64,000 bases of DNA from Emydura subglobosa (GCA_007922225.1 ML679958.1:53214838-53278837); one strand, 5' to 3'. Numbered from the stretch's first letter, positions 24,067 through 35,905 are shown. Made by a program: numbers and translations. The notes: generated from the sequence alone by a model not told the origin.

Positions 24067-26920
24067 TGTTACCTCTTTCTGATTTAGTTATACTTAAAAT
24101 CCCTCTCCTACTGTTGATATTTTTGCTCTATATTTATAATTTCCATATTATTTAATACTGTTAAGCCATTTTAGAATGGCTAGTATGAAAGATACTACAT
24201 TAAAGAAAGTTAAACTGTTTTCAAGCAGGTTGCATAATCCCAATATTTACTCATTTGTAACTTCACAGGAGTAGGTCTATAGAAATAAAAGCAGTGGAGA
24301 CTACATTAAAATGATTATCTCCAATGCTAGACATTAAAACAGGGCAACAGGTCCAAAAATTATCTGTCTTCTTCAGAGGAATATTTTTTTAGAAGTCAAT
24401 CCAAATTACTGATGGGTTGTTTATGACTCCTTGGGTCTAGATTTACAGGACAGATGGGTGCTTTGACATTCCTGGGTGGGAACTGTGTTCTGTGCAAATA
24501 TGTTTGATCATTTGATATACATACATGGTATTTTGCTTCTCTGAAGTCATGCACGTCTGTTTGAATGGCATTGTGCCTGCTTAGAAGTCATCATACAAGT
24601 CAAGCAATGGTAAGGTTTATGTAGGTTTATGTAGTTGGCATCACCCTAAAAATGTCATTTGTTTTGCTCGAAGTCTTTATTCTCTGCCAGCATTATCTCA
24701 TTGGCACCACATGCTTCTTTACACCTAATTACATGGATTGAAACTTATATGCCAGATCAGGAATGCTTGAACTAGGTGGAAGGGAAAGAAAGGTAAAGCG
24801 ATGGCTTCTTTAGAATTCCACTTGATCTGTTTTCAGATCACCTTGGAAATTAAAATATAACAGTAAATTACTGCTCTTACACTCTTGCATGCAAGCAATT
24901 CCCCTATCAGGCCACGGCCAGAAATGCCTGTTCTGACATGATTGAAAGGCACTGTCTACTGCATGTAAAATGCCACCAAATCAGTATTTTTCACTCACTT
25001 GTACTGGTGGTCGTGTCTTGCATGTGCTCCGTGCTCATTTTTCCACAGGTGTGAATGATTACACAAGCTGCAAAGCAATAGCAAATCTGACCTAGAGCGT
25101 TTAAGTAAGTTGACCATGGCCTTACTTTCAAAGCCAGAAGTCAACTCAAACTCAAGAATCCTGTACTCAGTCCACACTTATAAAACCTGTAATATTTCAT
25201 GGTGGCATATATACAATGTTGCCATGACTATCAGCTATCCAGACAGCAAAAAGCCTGGGGAGTGATCTTTAAGTCACAGACTTCTATGCAGTGAGTTAAA
25301 GAGGAAGGACCACAATTGTAAAGTTTAATCTCACACACATTTACTACCAAACATAAGCCCTAAAGCATCAAAGCTTGTGTTTAAGTCCCACTGAAGTCAA
25401 TAGTTTTTCTTTCTGCTGGAGGACAAGAATCTACAACCAAATGATAGAAAACTTGATTCTCCAGTGTTTTCCCCCTACTGTAGTCATTTTCCTGTGTTCA
25501 AAGAGGATGACATTCAGTTTTGGTAGCATTTTGCACAGGAGTAAGTGACCACACAAGATTCAAGGCAATGGGGAATAACTCTCAGGTATTTGGTATGTAT
25601 TTCTCCATTACCCAGTACATTACTCTATATGGCTGATATTCAAGGAGATTTGGGTTCTTAACTTCCTTGCGCAATTTGAAAATCCCAGTCTATGCTTTGA
25701 GAGGGTTTCATGTTCTGCAAGTCATTTGTTGTCATAGCAGGATGATTGGTTTAGTATATAATTGAAATCTGTATGTCACAAACTATTATAATAATTACCT
25801 CATAAGAATATTCATTAATTAATCTACCACTCCTTCACCCTCAATTTATTGTACTCTAACAATATGGGCTTAATAATAGATTTTGAAAGTAGAACTCATT
25901 CTCAGACAGTGATGAGTTATGAAATTTATATGTAATAGAGAAGCTAGGTTTTTTTCCAGGAGAAAAATGGAATAATCAAATGGCATTCCTTATGGCTACT
26001 TAACAGCTAGTTAACAGTAGACAATACTCATGCTCATTCATACTCAGTGTTTGAGATACTGTGGTTGTATCTGAATAGGAGAAGAAGTAGACAGATGGTG
26101 ACAAAAAGATGAAGAGCCAACTGAGATAGTGAGATTTAAAGGAATATTTGAAAATTTCAGTAGACAGCAAGAAGAAAGAAATCTCAGCTCTGCATTTCCA
26201 CCTCAGCTACATTATTAGAGATTGAGAGGAGGACAGACAATTTTCTTTACTTATAGATGGTATTTCTCTAATGGATAAGATCATTCTGCAGCTACTTCCA
26301 TTCTTGCCTCTGTCACACTTGAACAGACATAAGTGACCATTGAAATATCAAACTTTTTGAGTCCCTACTCAGATAGTCTTGTGCTCCTGTTAGCATTCTC
26401 AGCTTGAATGTCATTCCACATGGTGAGTGAGGATCACTTGATGGAATTATATTAGTTAAAGAAATGAGAGTTTTTCTTTAGCTAGTTAAAGAGGAGGAGA
26501 CAGATCCTCAGCTGGTGTAAATCAGCATAACTCCACAGACATTGGTGGCCCAGTACCTTTTTACTGAAAAAATGCAGAATCTAATCCACTAACAGAGGCA
26601 CATTTCGGAAGTAGACCAATACCAAGCCAATAAGAGAACAGAACACCATGAGGACTGGGGTATTTGATACTGACATTTTTTGTCTGTGAAGAAATAACTT
26701 TCCTTGCTGTAAATGATGTCTGTTCTCCAAGTGGACAAAGGCCAGCCTTCAATCAGATGGGTTGATGTAGTATTCTGTGTGAATAATGAGGTTGAATTTC
26801 TTTATGACCACAGAAACTAGAACAAAGTTCTGATAAACACTGCAGCTGTAGAGGCACGTGTCTTTACAAAGTCTAGCAAAAGTATGTATGGAAAATTACA
26901 GCGCAACTTGGTAACCAATG
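24067..26920. other. Unique AT-rich sequence; one fold-back arm
   Basis: Only a fragment at about 26502-26552 (agatcctcagctggtgtaaatcagcataactcca) is recognisable. It matches the left arm of a palindromic element whose variants also occur near 39653 and 62630. Nothing else supportable was found, and no coding region. Confidence 0.45.
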
Positions 26921-27303
26921 CAGCTGGTCAGGAATTTTTTTGGTCAAAACACACCAATCCGTTGAAGCCATTTCTTAGGTCTGGATGGAATTTTTAGTCA
27001 GAAGGACAACACTCTATAATAGTCAGCTGGAGCATTCACCCAGGCTATGGGAGAACTGGGTCTAAATCCCTTCTTGGCTTACTTCAGGCTATGGACTTGA
27101 ACCTGAGTCATCTGTAACCTCTGTGAGTGTCCTAAATACTATGCCATTGGTTTTTCTGTAGTTTTTATTTTTTTTCTGGTGTCGTTCTCGCTCTCTCTCC
27201 ATTTCAAAATCTATTGGTTTCATTCTGCATCAGAATGGAAACAAATGCCAAAATATGATTTTTTTGTCATGTAATGGAATTCTTGATTTCTGGCCAACCC
27301 TAG
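26921..27303. mobile_element. Non-autonomous transposon with tRNA-like inverted arms
   Basis: The ends are imperfect inverted repeats: cagctggtcaggaattttttt on the left, and ggccagaaatcaag read on the minus strand at the right. Inside, 27031-27070 reads like half a tRNA-derived module (gcattcacccaggctatggg, then gggtctaaatccc). 27093-27150 holds its rough inverse (ggacttgaacctgagtcat, then gagtgtcctaaatactatgcc). The same module design occurs in the Harbinger-type element at 45.4-46.4 kb. No coding capacity is present. Confidence 0.55.
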
Positions 27304-28595
27304 TAAATATGTTTCTAAGAAAAATTTCTCTCTCTGCAAATGAGGTGGCGTTAGTCTTGAACTAAGCTATGAACCAGTGAGTCTGATGAGCTATATTTAA
27401 CATTGATCTAGATCTGCTGAAAACTGGATAGAATATTAGGAAATATAAGGCAAGTTTAACCCAGGGTTACATTAAGACACAGATCAAGAATCATTGTTTA
27501 TCTAGTTTTCAGGGCAGTGAATGGGTTCACTTCAGGTTTCATAGTGTTATTCCACCATTGTTGTTGAGGGTTGGATATAGTGAAAGTCTTCAGCAATATA
27601 GTAATTGGATAGTGCTTTAACCTGGCTCATTCATGTCAATCATATATGAATAAAATAGTGAAATTGGGTAGGCTTCACACATTATTGAGAAGAGTAGCAT
27701 TTCATATACATTCCATATATTTACGCAATGAATTTGGCCCGATTGAAATTCAATACAGAACATAAAGCAACCATGTGTTTTGCACTTGAGACCTGAAATC
27801 TCTTTCAGTACAGATATTCCCAATTAAAAATACAGTCCAACTGGGATATTATAACTAACTTACACATCTACTACATGTATAACAATAATTGCAGCTAGTC
27901 CCAGTATTAGACATATAAATTCTCTAAAGAAGGACAGTTTTTCTTAACTAAGAACACAAATTCTTTTCACAATAATAGCCACATCTGTTCCACCTTATTC
28001 ATGTATATGACAATAAAACCTTCATCTGAAAGGTGTTCAACAGAGAACCTTTTCTTTCTGAGGGCATGGTTTTTAGATAAATTAGATGTAGAAAAGACTG
28101 TTTATGGGGAGAGCTTGATCTGTTGGGACAGATTGTAATATTCAGACTTGTCTAGCAGCCTCCATTTGTAGTTGCTGCTTCTGATTGGTCTAACGAGCAC
28201 CTCTAACAAAATGGCTGTGAAGTATAGCAGTTGTGCTTTACCTTCTTTTTCATTACATGGCATTACAATGCATTAAACTGAGTATACAAAAGTAAACATT
28301 ACATAATAAAGTATATAACGAGGCACACAAAATGCTTCCTCTAGGACCATTCCAGCCCTTTATCCATATAGTAACGTTACACAGTAATTACTAATTATGA
28401 TGTAAATCTTAATGCTTTTGGCTAATTTATACTCCAGCCTCATATATACAAAAATAATATTACAGAAAGTGAATATGGTCTGGAAGAAGGTTTCTGGAAG
28501 CAGCCCCTGGACACAACTTTTCTTTTTGGGATCTCAGGTCCAGTTGAGGGGAAACCAAACAACAAATGGATAGTTTTTCATTGTATTAATGAGTC
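27304..28595. other. Unique AT-rich sequence, nothing recognised
   Basis: No supported feature. An inverted CCAAT-like word (ctgattggtc) lies at about 28172-28181 but has no promoter context. Confidence 0.45.
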
Positions 28596-28653
28596 TGATC
28601 CAAAGACGCTAATGGATTTTTTTTTTTCATTGACTTCAATAGCCTTTGGATCA
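28596..28653. mobile_element. Short fold-back MITE-like palindrome
   Basis: The left arm, tgatccaaagacgctaatgg, and the right arm, ttcaatagcctttggatca, are imperfect inverse repeats around a T-rich loop. It is the same family as the element at 6858-6929 (GATCCAA arms around a CATTGACTTCAAT core). Confidence 0.65.
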
Positions 28654-28954
28654 CCAATGCCCCCATATGCTTTCCATTTGAAAGCAGGTTAGTACTGGAA
28701 GCTTTGGCTTCTTATAGTTTTTAGAGCATGTACAGCATAGCTGGGAACCTGAGAATGGCCCCAGCAAAAGTCACAACATAATATCTGTGTTGAATTCAAC
28801 TATGATTTTTCTTTTATAGAGGAGGAATGTGGCTTTTCTACTCAGATGATCACACAGATATTTGGATGCCAAGTCTACCAAAAGAGAGTGCCTTTGGGGC
28901 ACCCTACAAGGAGGCTTGCCCCATATATATAATAGTAAGAAAGGTGATTTAGAT

Positions 28955-29346
28955 CAGTGGTTCTCAACCAGGGGTATATGTACCCCTGGAGGTACGCAGA
29001 GGTCTTCCAGGGGGTACATCTAGATATTTGCAACAGGCTATATAAAAAGCATTAGCAAAGTCCGTATAAACTAAAATTTTGTACAGACGAGTTGTTTATA
29101 CAGCTCTATATACTGTACATTGAAATGCAAATGCAATATTTACATTCCAATTGATTTATTTTATAATCGTATGGCAAAAATGAGAAAATAAGCAATTTGT
29201 CATTAACAGTGTGCTGTGATACTTTTATATTTTTATGTCTGATTTTGTAAGCAAGTAGTTTTTAAGTGAGGTGAACCTTGAGGGTTTGCAAGGCAAAGCA
29301 GAATCCTGAAAGGGGTACAGTAGTCTGGAAAGGTTGAGAACCACTA
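28955..29346 (+). mobile_element. hAT-like non-autonomous element, copy A
   Basis: The 392-bp unit begins CAGTGGTTCTCAACC and ends GGTTGAGAACCACTA, giving 15-bp TIRs that match apart from the terminal base. CAGTGGTTCTCAA is the type of TIR used by hAT elements of amniotes. The interior starts with a hairpin-prone 'ggggtatatgtacccctgg'. No transposase is present. The expected 8-bp target duplication is not clear (atttagat versus atagatgt). A second copy in inverse orientation lies at 50543-50948. Confidence 0.75.
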
Positions 29347-29919
29347 ATAGATGTTTTGCCAATTCAGTAAATCATTTCAATTAGTACTATTTCAATTTTT
29401 ATTCTTTCAAATATCTCCTAAATAACAGTTTCCTTGGGCTGAATAAATCTATAAATATTGCTCTATGTATCCAAATTATGGCTCCAATCTAGCCTGCAAA
29501 GGTTTATGCATTGTACTTAATTTGAACTGGTTTTGGATGATGGACAGAATAATTCCACTGTCCATTGACTGAAATGTTTCCTTTTGTAGGTGAGAAGGGC
29601 ACTAAATGAGTTGTTCTGGGGATGTAGCCTTCACCATTAGGCTAGTGCACAGAATAGACATAGTTTATCCCTAATTATATTGTATGTAGAAAAGATTTGA
29701 GGATTTTGTGTTTGTTTGTTTGTTCTAAAGTGAGGGCTACATTTCTGAAAAGTAAATGCATCTCAACTGCATTTGCAAAATGGCAATTTATTTTCTTAAA
29801 ATGTGTAATTTGCTGTTGCATGTGGAATTTTTTGCTTTGTGCAACTGTATATTTCATGCATTTTGGTCAGGTGCAGCTTTATGCATATGTTGCTGGGTAA
29901 TAAAAGCCCTGTAAAATTA
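29347..29919. other. Unique sequence, nothing recognised
   Basis: Overlapping short open frames occur on both strands at 29675-29900 but show no family resemblance. Confidence 0.4.
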
Positions 29920-30092
29920 GGGCTTGATTTTGTTACCTTTGGTCAAACTGAGTGAAAAGTACCTTCCATGGATTAATGCCATGATGCTGCAAAGACAATG
30001 CACATATTCAGTTTTATGTCATGTTGACTTCTATTGGACTACTGTCAATGCATAAAATAAATGTACATAAGCTTTTGCATGATGGGGCTTAA
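29920..30092. mobile_element. Decayed fold-back element
   Basis: 'gatgctgcaaagacaatgcacatattcagttttatg' is followed by 'gttgacttctattggactactg' and then 'cataaaataaatgtacataagcttttgcatgatgggg'. This arm-core-arm order resembles a palindromic family whose arms read CTGCAAACACTTA...CATGCTTAA around a TTGACTTCAATGG core. Its relatives in this window are at 31112-31262 and 47410-47462. Confidence 0.5.
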
Positions 30093-31111
30093 ATGACAAT
30101 TTAACATGAATGAGGCTGGCATTATTTGGCACTTAATGTTTTAGTATTAAAATATATCTATCAAGTCATGAATATACCTTAAGGATTTCATATACCTTAA
30201 TGTTGGACTGTACAAATGTAACTGAACGTGAAATTTTGGCTATTGTACATTTAGCATAACTCTATACCTACATGTTTGAAATCCTCAATAAATTTCACAA
30301 TTTGTATTTAATGAACCCAAAAAGTTGTCATATTAAATTGTAAATGGATTCATAGTTTGGAGCCACACATTAAAGCATTATTGGGATTCTTTCTTTCGAT
30401 AGTGCCTCTACTAGTTTGGAAGCACAAATAATATACCAGAATGTTATAGGTGTGTTTTACAGAAATATATTCATCTTAACCATCACAGTAAACAGACACC
30501 ATCCTTTGGAGAGTTGGCTGATGACTACTTTTGTGAATCCTACTACTTCTAGGGAAGAACATTTTAATGCAGCACATGGTTTCAAAGGATGTTTTGTAGA
30601 GTACATTTGGAATTTTGAAGCTATTATTTTTATCCTTTCTGCAGCTGTTCAAGCTCTTCAACTTTTCCCAGTGCAAAGAGTGCCACATCTTTATGACGTT
30701 CATGTGCTCAAGAGCTTGGCTACAAAAACACACCCTTATTAAGAAGGAACTAAAAGGAAGGCAATAACAAGACATTGAATACATGCAGCAACACCAACAT
30801 CCAGGTAAGCAATGCTTGTGTTATGAAAGTGAAGGACAGTATTACAAGAGAGATTTTATGACTAAGGGCACAGAAACTAAACTTTTAGTGAAATGTGACA
30901 CTCAGCCCTGCAGCAGGAGGTCATCTGGAGTGACAGATGCTACATTACATTTTGCCAGGTGGATAGTATAGGAAGTGAACACAGCCATTTCTCCAGATGT
31001 GCTTTATGTACAGGCCTGTTTAGGTAAGTTCTGTTTAGGAATATATGAGAAGTAAAAATAGCAGATAGACTAACTTTAAATTCTGGGACAAGATTCAGTA
31101 AGTCACTTTAA
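30093..31111. other. Unique sequence, nothing recognised
   Basis: Both strands are open over 30416-30784 for about 100 codons, but neither translation is recognisable. Opposed open frames like this occur by chance and are not called as genes. Confidence 0.4.
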
Positions 31112-31262
31112 CATTTAGGTCCTGATCCTGCAAACACATACACAAATGCTTTATGCACACACCAGTGATTAGAACCTGAAGCCCCGATCTGTAAAAGCAT
31201 TAGTAGTTCCACTTATGTGAATGGTCTTAAAGTTAAAAACAGGCTTATGTGCTTTAGAAGAT
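31112..31262. mobile_element. Fold-back MITE-like element
   Basis: The left arm, tcctgatcctgcaaacacat, and the right portion, taaagttaaaaacaggcttatgtgcttt, are imperfect inverse repeats around a core 'agttccacttatgtgaatggt'. It is the same family as 29920-30092, and 47410-47462 appears to be a single arm of it. Confidence 0.55.
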
Positions 31263-31878
31263 CAATAACTCCATTTATACCATTCTTTCTATCTGTGAAC
31301 TTTTAAAATATCCATCACTGAAGTATCTGAGCACAGTCTCTTGGAAATGTATTGCATTAAAATATTGAAATCTAGAGATAGCTGTTCAGCTTCTAACAAG
31401 AAAAATGTCATGGGTTATCTTTCAAATCCTGGATGTATTGAAAGTTTAGCTCTGATGGATTAGAACCCAGATAGGTAAAAGTATTTAGGCATTGTGACGC
31501 TCATTGTTGCAATGCCTAATTGATTTAGGAGCCTAAATCTCATTTTCAAATGGGATTTAGGCACATAGTAGTTTTGGCTGTGTGCTCTGATCCTGCCAGA
31601 TGAGAGTCCAAGCTATGGCAGCTATGGCTTAGGGTAGTTTCACCCACAGGCGAGAGTCCAAAGGCCACCTTGCCTAATGGCAATGGCCCAGGATGGTGTT
31701 GCCCACTAGTGAGAGTCCAAAGGCTGCCCAGAGTTGTTCTTTAACCCTCACCTCAGTAGTGTGGGGTTGATACACCCCGTCATTCACCCTCCCTCTCAGG
31801 TTAGGACCCGGCAGTGGTCCTTCTTTATGCTCCTTCTCTTTGCACGTGAGAAGCAATCAGCATTAGCATGTGCCATCC

Positions 31879-32169
31879 CTAGGGGAGGAATACTTGATTG
31901 CTGGGTAGGGCCGTAGGTCTGTGTGGATGCACTGAAGGTAGATGGAGGGCCCCCACTGTGCTGGGGGATTCTACCACACTGGTCTGGTTAATCATCTGTC
32001 TGCCCACAGAGTCTACCAAGCCCATTACCTGGGTGCTGTTGACACACTGGGAGCAGGAGCTTAGTTGGACCTCTCTTCTGAGCTCTAGGGCCTGCAGTTC
32101 ATGCCTGACCATAGTTAAAGTCCATAAAAGGGCACTTACACCAGAAATGCCCCTTATTGGCATGCTCAT
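31879..32169 (-). pseudogene. Gypsy protease remnant
   Basis: The minus-strand frame has MGLVDSVGRQM, resembling the retroviral-type aspartic protease core (LVDSG...T) with the glycine replaced, so the catalytic triad is broken. Just upstream in a shifted frame, 'CKCPFMD' resembles the end of a CCHC zinc knuckle. Directly downstream the sequence jumps to 'AHANADCFSR', reminiscent of the pol segment following RNase H. This indicates an internal deletion of roughly the RT region. Confidence 0.5.
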
Positions 32170-32447
32170 TCCTAGGGATGGGACCTCTGGGCAGTGTGTC
32201 TCCCTCCCCCGCAGTTCTCAGTTTCCCCTCTGTAGAGTATTGCTACTCCTGTACTTCCCTCTGACTGGGATTACCCCCCATGGGGTGGGTCGGTTCTGTG
32301 CCCCCTCATCCTTCACTTCTAGACTGGCTTTTTTGGGGATTCTGAGCATTATTCATGGGGTTTATGAATTAGGGTGTCTGAGGGGGCTGGGTCTTTGGTG
32401 ACCAAGTAGTCTTCCATGAGGGTGACGACTTCTGACAGAGTCGATGG

Positions 32448-32690
32448 CTAGTGGCATTTCACCCACTCTCTTCCTCTGTCCGGGAGAATTTGCATGAATT
32501 GTTCTAACACAACTGCCTTGGCTCCTTGTACCCCTGTCAGTTTCTTGGGGTTGAGCCAGTGCCAATAATGGTTCTGAAGATATCGGGCTACCACCCAAGG
32601 TTGAGCTCCAGATGGGTATTTTTCTTGACAAAACCTCTGTCGGAACATTTTGGGGTTGATGCCTGTGTGGTTTGGTATGGCCGCTTTCAT
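32448..32690 (-). pseudogene. SCAN-like gag fragment of a Gypsy element
   Basis: The 80-codon minus-strand frame contains FRQRFCQEKYPSGAQP, then WHWLNPKK and AVVLEQFMQILP, ending REWVK. This is the order of the SCAN domain (FRQRF...W..P...VLEQF..ILP...WV), a capsid-derived fold. SCAN domains of amniote zinc-finger proteins are thought to descend from the gag of Gmr1-like Gypsy elements, and here the domain sits in just such an element rather than in a zinc-finger gene. Upstream, in another frame, lies gag-like sequence (AFLVTSEQVGTVAHWP), so frameshifts separate the pieces. No zinc-finger array follows, arguing against a host SCAN gene. Confidence 0.7.
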
Positions 32691-33962
32691 CTTTAGGTAG
32701 TTCAGTGCATCAATGGGATCAAGAGTGGGATATACTGCTTATGCTAAATCGGTTAAGTAAGGGCCATCAAGATAGCTCAGTTCTGTGGTGGCCAATGTGC
32801 CACAGTGCCTACTTGTTCAGATGTGACTAAGAAGGCCTCCAGGTCATCCCTAGGTTCAATCTTCATTAGCCATATGGATAACCTTGCAAGGGGGGGTCTC
32901 TTCTACCGGCCCTGGAATGGTGGCATTGGATATCCCATGAAGATGTAGGAGTGATGCCATCTGTTGGACCAGTCGTTCTTACTGCATCTGGTGCTGGGCT
33001 GCCAGCTTGCAAATCAGCTGATGCTGCTATTCTTGTTGGTGGGTCATCTGTTGTTGCTGCTGGTTTGCAATTTGATTGTTGCAGCTGTGCCTGTTGCTGT
33101 TGTTGGGCCGCCTGCTGCTACTGATTCTCCAGCATCCATTTTAACAGCTTTTCCGAATCCAGCTTTTCCTTTAGCACTCTCTCCTGGTCATTGTAAAACA
33201 GGACCTGGTCAATGCTCGCATTCTTAACCACATGTCAGGGGGTTGGCTGTGTGCTCTGGGCCAGCAGTATTACCAAGGCATAGCACCTAACAGTGCAGGG
33301 TTGGTTTCCCGGCAGTTATGGTCAGAGTATTATTTCCAACTGGCAAGAATCTAAAGGCCACCTTGCCTAGTGACAATAATTCAGGATAGTGTCACACACT
33401 GGCGAGAATGAGGGGAGGTAGTGGAACCAGGGTCCACCTTACTCCACTGGGTTATGACCCTGGGCCCATTGAGACAGTAGTCCTTTTTCAGAGCCTAGGG
33501 CCTGATATTCCTAAACATGCTCCTTGGGTCCCTTCTATCCAGTAGTGTCTTGGGCTGGACTTGGGGTCCCTATTCTGTTTCCCACTGATCCATCTCCTGA
33601 GTCTCTTCTGCTGGCAACAGAGTCTCCTGCAGCTGATGGGCTTCCAGCAGCTTGGCTATGAGGTTTGGCCCTGGTGGTATGGAGCCCTGGTGGCTTTATG
33701 GCAGGAGGCTGCTGCACCTCACTGCTCTCCTCCGCAGCCATCCCAGACTGAGCTGAGTTGCTCCCTCCACTGGAAGCATGCCTGGCAGAGGTGAACGGGT
33801 ATGATTGTTTGATCCCAGAGCAGCTCTTTAACCTTTGCCTGACCAGAGCAGGTTTGGTATGCTCATCACAAGAAACCATTGACAGACATGGGATTTAGGG
33901 CCCTAAATCCCCTTTGCAAATGAGATTTAGGCTCCTAAATCATTTAGGCATTACAAGAGGAT

Positions 33963-34389
33963 AAACAGTTGATTAGTATAAGCATTTATTGATTAATAGA
34001 ATGCTGGTTGATTGTGTGGAATTGCTCAGAAAGTTAGTGGTATTTGCATTCTGATTTAGGTGTATGAGCAGGTGCAAGACCACCACTAAGAGAACCTGAT
34101 GGAGCTGGTACTTTTGGCATTAGTTCTTACTTTGTGTTCCATTTCTAATTTATAACATTTTTTTCTAGTTTTCTAGAGCAGTCCTATCAATGTCCTGCAG
34201 CCATATTACCTTGAGGTGTAACCATGTCGAATCTCATAAATTCAGTAAGTTTAGGCTGAATATTTACATATATGTTTTTTAAGGTCTCCTGTCCCACTGG
34301 TGCAGGAGAGTTGCTGATTAAGGAGGAGGCATTCTTTCTTCTGCATCACTACAGAACACATGTTAGGGGCAGTGTACTACTGGCAGTAC
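33963..34389. other. Unique sequence, nothing recognised
   Basis: A short spacer between the interrupted palindrome and the next CR1 fragment. No structure was recognised. Confidence 0.4.
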
Positions 34390-35130
34390 TGCTTGTTGGG
34401 TGGGACATAAATCAAGAACTCAACCACATGTAGTAATGAAAGATCCCAACGCGATGCTGTACCTCAGGCAGCAAAGATTTCCTTGGATGTATAACCTAAA
34501 TCAGAAGCATGGAGATGTTACTACCACTGCATATGGCAACAGTGAGACCATTAGAGGAATAATATGTCTAGTTTTGGTGTGTACACTATAAAAATATATT
34601 GATAAATTAGAAAGTGTTCAGAAGATTAAAAATTAGATAAGATCTCTGAATGACTTGAAATGGGAAAAGTTCAAGAATTTACTGAGATCTAAAAAAATCT
34701 ATTTTACAGTGACTGACTAACAAAGCTCAATCTATTTAATTTGTCAAATTGAAAGTTAAGAGGAGACTTAATCGTGGTTTCTAATCACCTACATGGGGAG
34801 AGGATTTGAAGATTTTTGGCAGTAGAGGTTTTTTCAGTCCAGCACACAGAGACAGAACAAGATCTAAAAGCTCAAAACTGAAACTGGACAAATTCAGATA
34901 AGAAATAAGACATGCATTTTTAACAGTTTACCTAGGGATGTGGTGGATTATCAATCATTTAATATCTCTATATCATTATTGGATTTTTTTTTTTAAAAAA
35001 AGCTCTAGCTCAACCAGAAGTTATGGATTTGATGAAGGAATAGCTTAGTAAAGTTCTATGGCCTGTGTTATGAAGGAGGTCAGGCTAGATGATCATAATG
35101 GTTGCTTCTGGCATTACAAACTTGTTATCT
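34390..35130 (+). mobile_element. CR1 LINE 3' fragment, old copy
   Basis: Plus-strand words follow the CR1 ORF2 C-terminal and 3' UTR order: 'atgtctagttttggtgtgtacactataaaaa' (34566-34596), 'gctcaatctatttaatttgtc', 'gacttaatcgtggtttctaatcacctacatgggg', 'gatgtggtggattatcaatc', and the terminal 'ctatggcctgtgttatgaaggaggtcaggctagatgatcataatgg' near 35058-35103. It is strongly diverged from the young copy at 15.3 kb and belongs to a different subfamily. No coding capacity remains. Confidence 0.78.
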
Positions 35131-35449
35131 ATTAAATAAATGTTTCATTTGAATAGGTGTGTTAAAAGGAGAGGAATGCCTCTGTAGTTTCCGCAGTCAG
35201 CTCTGATACCTTTGTTTTTGAACAATGATACAATAATAGCATCTATGAAGTCTTGTGTCATTTCTTCTTTTTCAAATGCTACTCAAGATGTCGTGAAATG
35301 CCTCGATAGCCTTTGGGTTCCTGCTTTGTACAGTTCTGTTGGAATGCCATACTTTCCAGATGCCTTGCCAGAGCTCAACTGTTAGATTGCTTTAATGATC
35401 TCTTCAACTGATGGAAGAAGGTCAAGATCCTCTTTGATGGATGTCTCAG

Positions 35450-35905
35450 TTAATTGATCAAGGACACGTCGAACAACTGTGGATGGTCTATATAGTAGAT
35501 TATTAAAGTGTTCAGCCAATTTTGTCTGATTCCTTCCTTGTCTTTGATGAGGGTTGTGACATCTGCCGACTTCAAGGGAGCTGTGCCAGATTTAGATGGT
35601 CCGTAGACTGCTTTGAGATGGTCAAATAACATCCTTGAATTGTTCATATCCATGTAATGCTGAACTTCTACAGCTTTCCTCTCCCACCACACATCTTGTA
35701 TTCTCCTCAGTTCAAACTGGTCCTTGCTCTGTAGGTACTTAAACCTATCTTTCTTTGAGATGGGATTAAGATCATCCTGCCATTCTACAAACGCTTTCTG
35801 TTTGTCACTTAGGAGTTTGGAAATGTCCTCATAGTTCTCAATGAACCAGTCCTGGTGTACCCTTTTCTTTGGCCCCAGCACTGACTTAGCTTTGTCAGGA
35901 ATCAC
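35450..35905 (-). pseudogene. LINE linker/early RT fragment
   Basis: A 151-codon frame from the RTE-like element. It has a conserved W at HQDWF, an acidic/basic helical stretch (SDKQKAFVEW, FELRRIQDVWWERK) and the block VYGPSKSGTAPLKSADVTTL, which leads into the RT domain. It starts mid-protein at 35905, and an in-frame stop separates it from the upstream piece ending at 35927. It is the longest open frame in the relic. Confidence 0.7.

Larger units (their letters stand above)
31574..33888 (-). mobile_element. Internally deleted Gypsy-type LTR element with SCAN-like gag
   Basis: This reads on the minus strand. Its ends carry a direct repeat of about 150 bp. One copy is at 31575-31725 and the other at 33245-33415; both begin tggctgtgtgctctg and include aaaggccaccttgcct. 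They are interpreted as LTR ends. Between them, in minus-strand order, are a Q-rich segment (about 33120-33020), a SCAN-like gag region (32690-32448), a zinc-knuckle and protease remnant (32169-31879), and then sequence resembling the end of pol (about 31890-31830). Most of RT, RNase H and integrase is missing. The element is dead, with many stops and frameshifts. Confidence 0.65.
31462..33962. mobile_element. Palindromic element split by a nested Gypsy insertion
   Basis: The left half (31490-31565, with tgcctaattgatttaggagc and aaatctcattttcaaatggg) is the inverse of the right half (33890-33962, gagatttaggctcctaaatc, atttaggcatta). Together they would form a continuous hairpin element. The 2.3 kb between them is an unrelated LTR element in the minus orientation. 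The simplest history is a fold-back element into whose centre the Gypsy element inserted. The central word gggatttagg is present on both sides. Confidence 0.6.

Noticed and set aside
28947..29354. 8-bp target-site duplication for hAT copy A
   Set aside because: The flanks (atttagat and atagatgt) share only a short word, not a convincing duplication.
30416..30784. Opposed open frames of 108 and 102 codons
   Set aside because: Both strands open and neither translation protein-like; no repeat or splice signals.
32362..32631. 89-codon minus-strand frame overlapping the SCAN-like fragment
   Set aside because: Different frame from the SCAN-like translation and without motif content; a shadow.
32448..32690. 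Host SCAN/zinc-finger gene
   Set aside because: No zinc-finger array or exon structure follows, and the flanks are Gypsy protease and LTR-like repeats.
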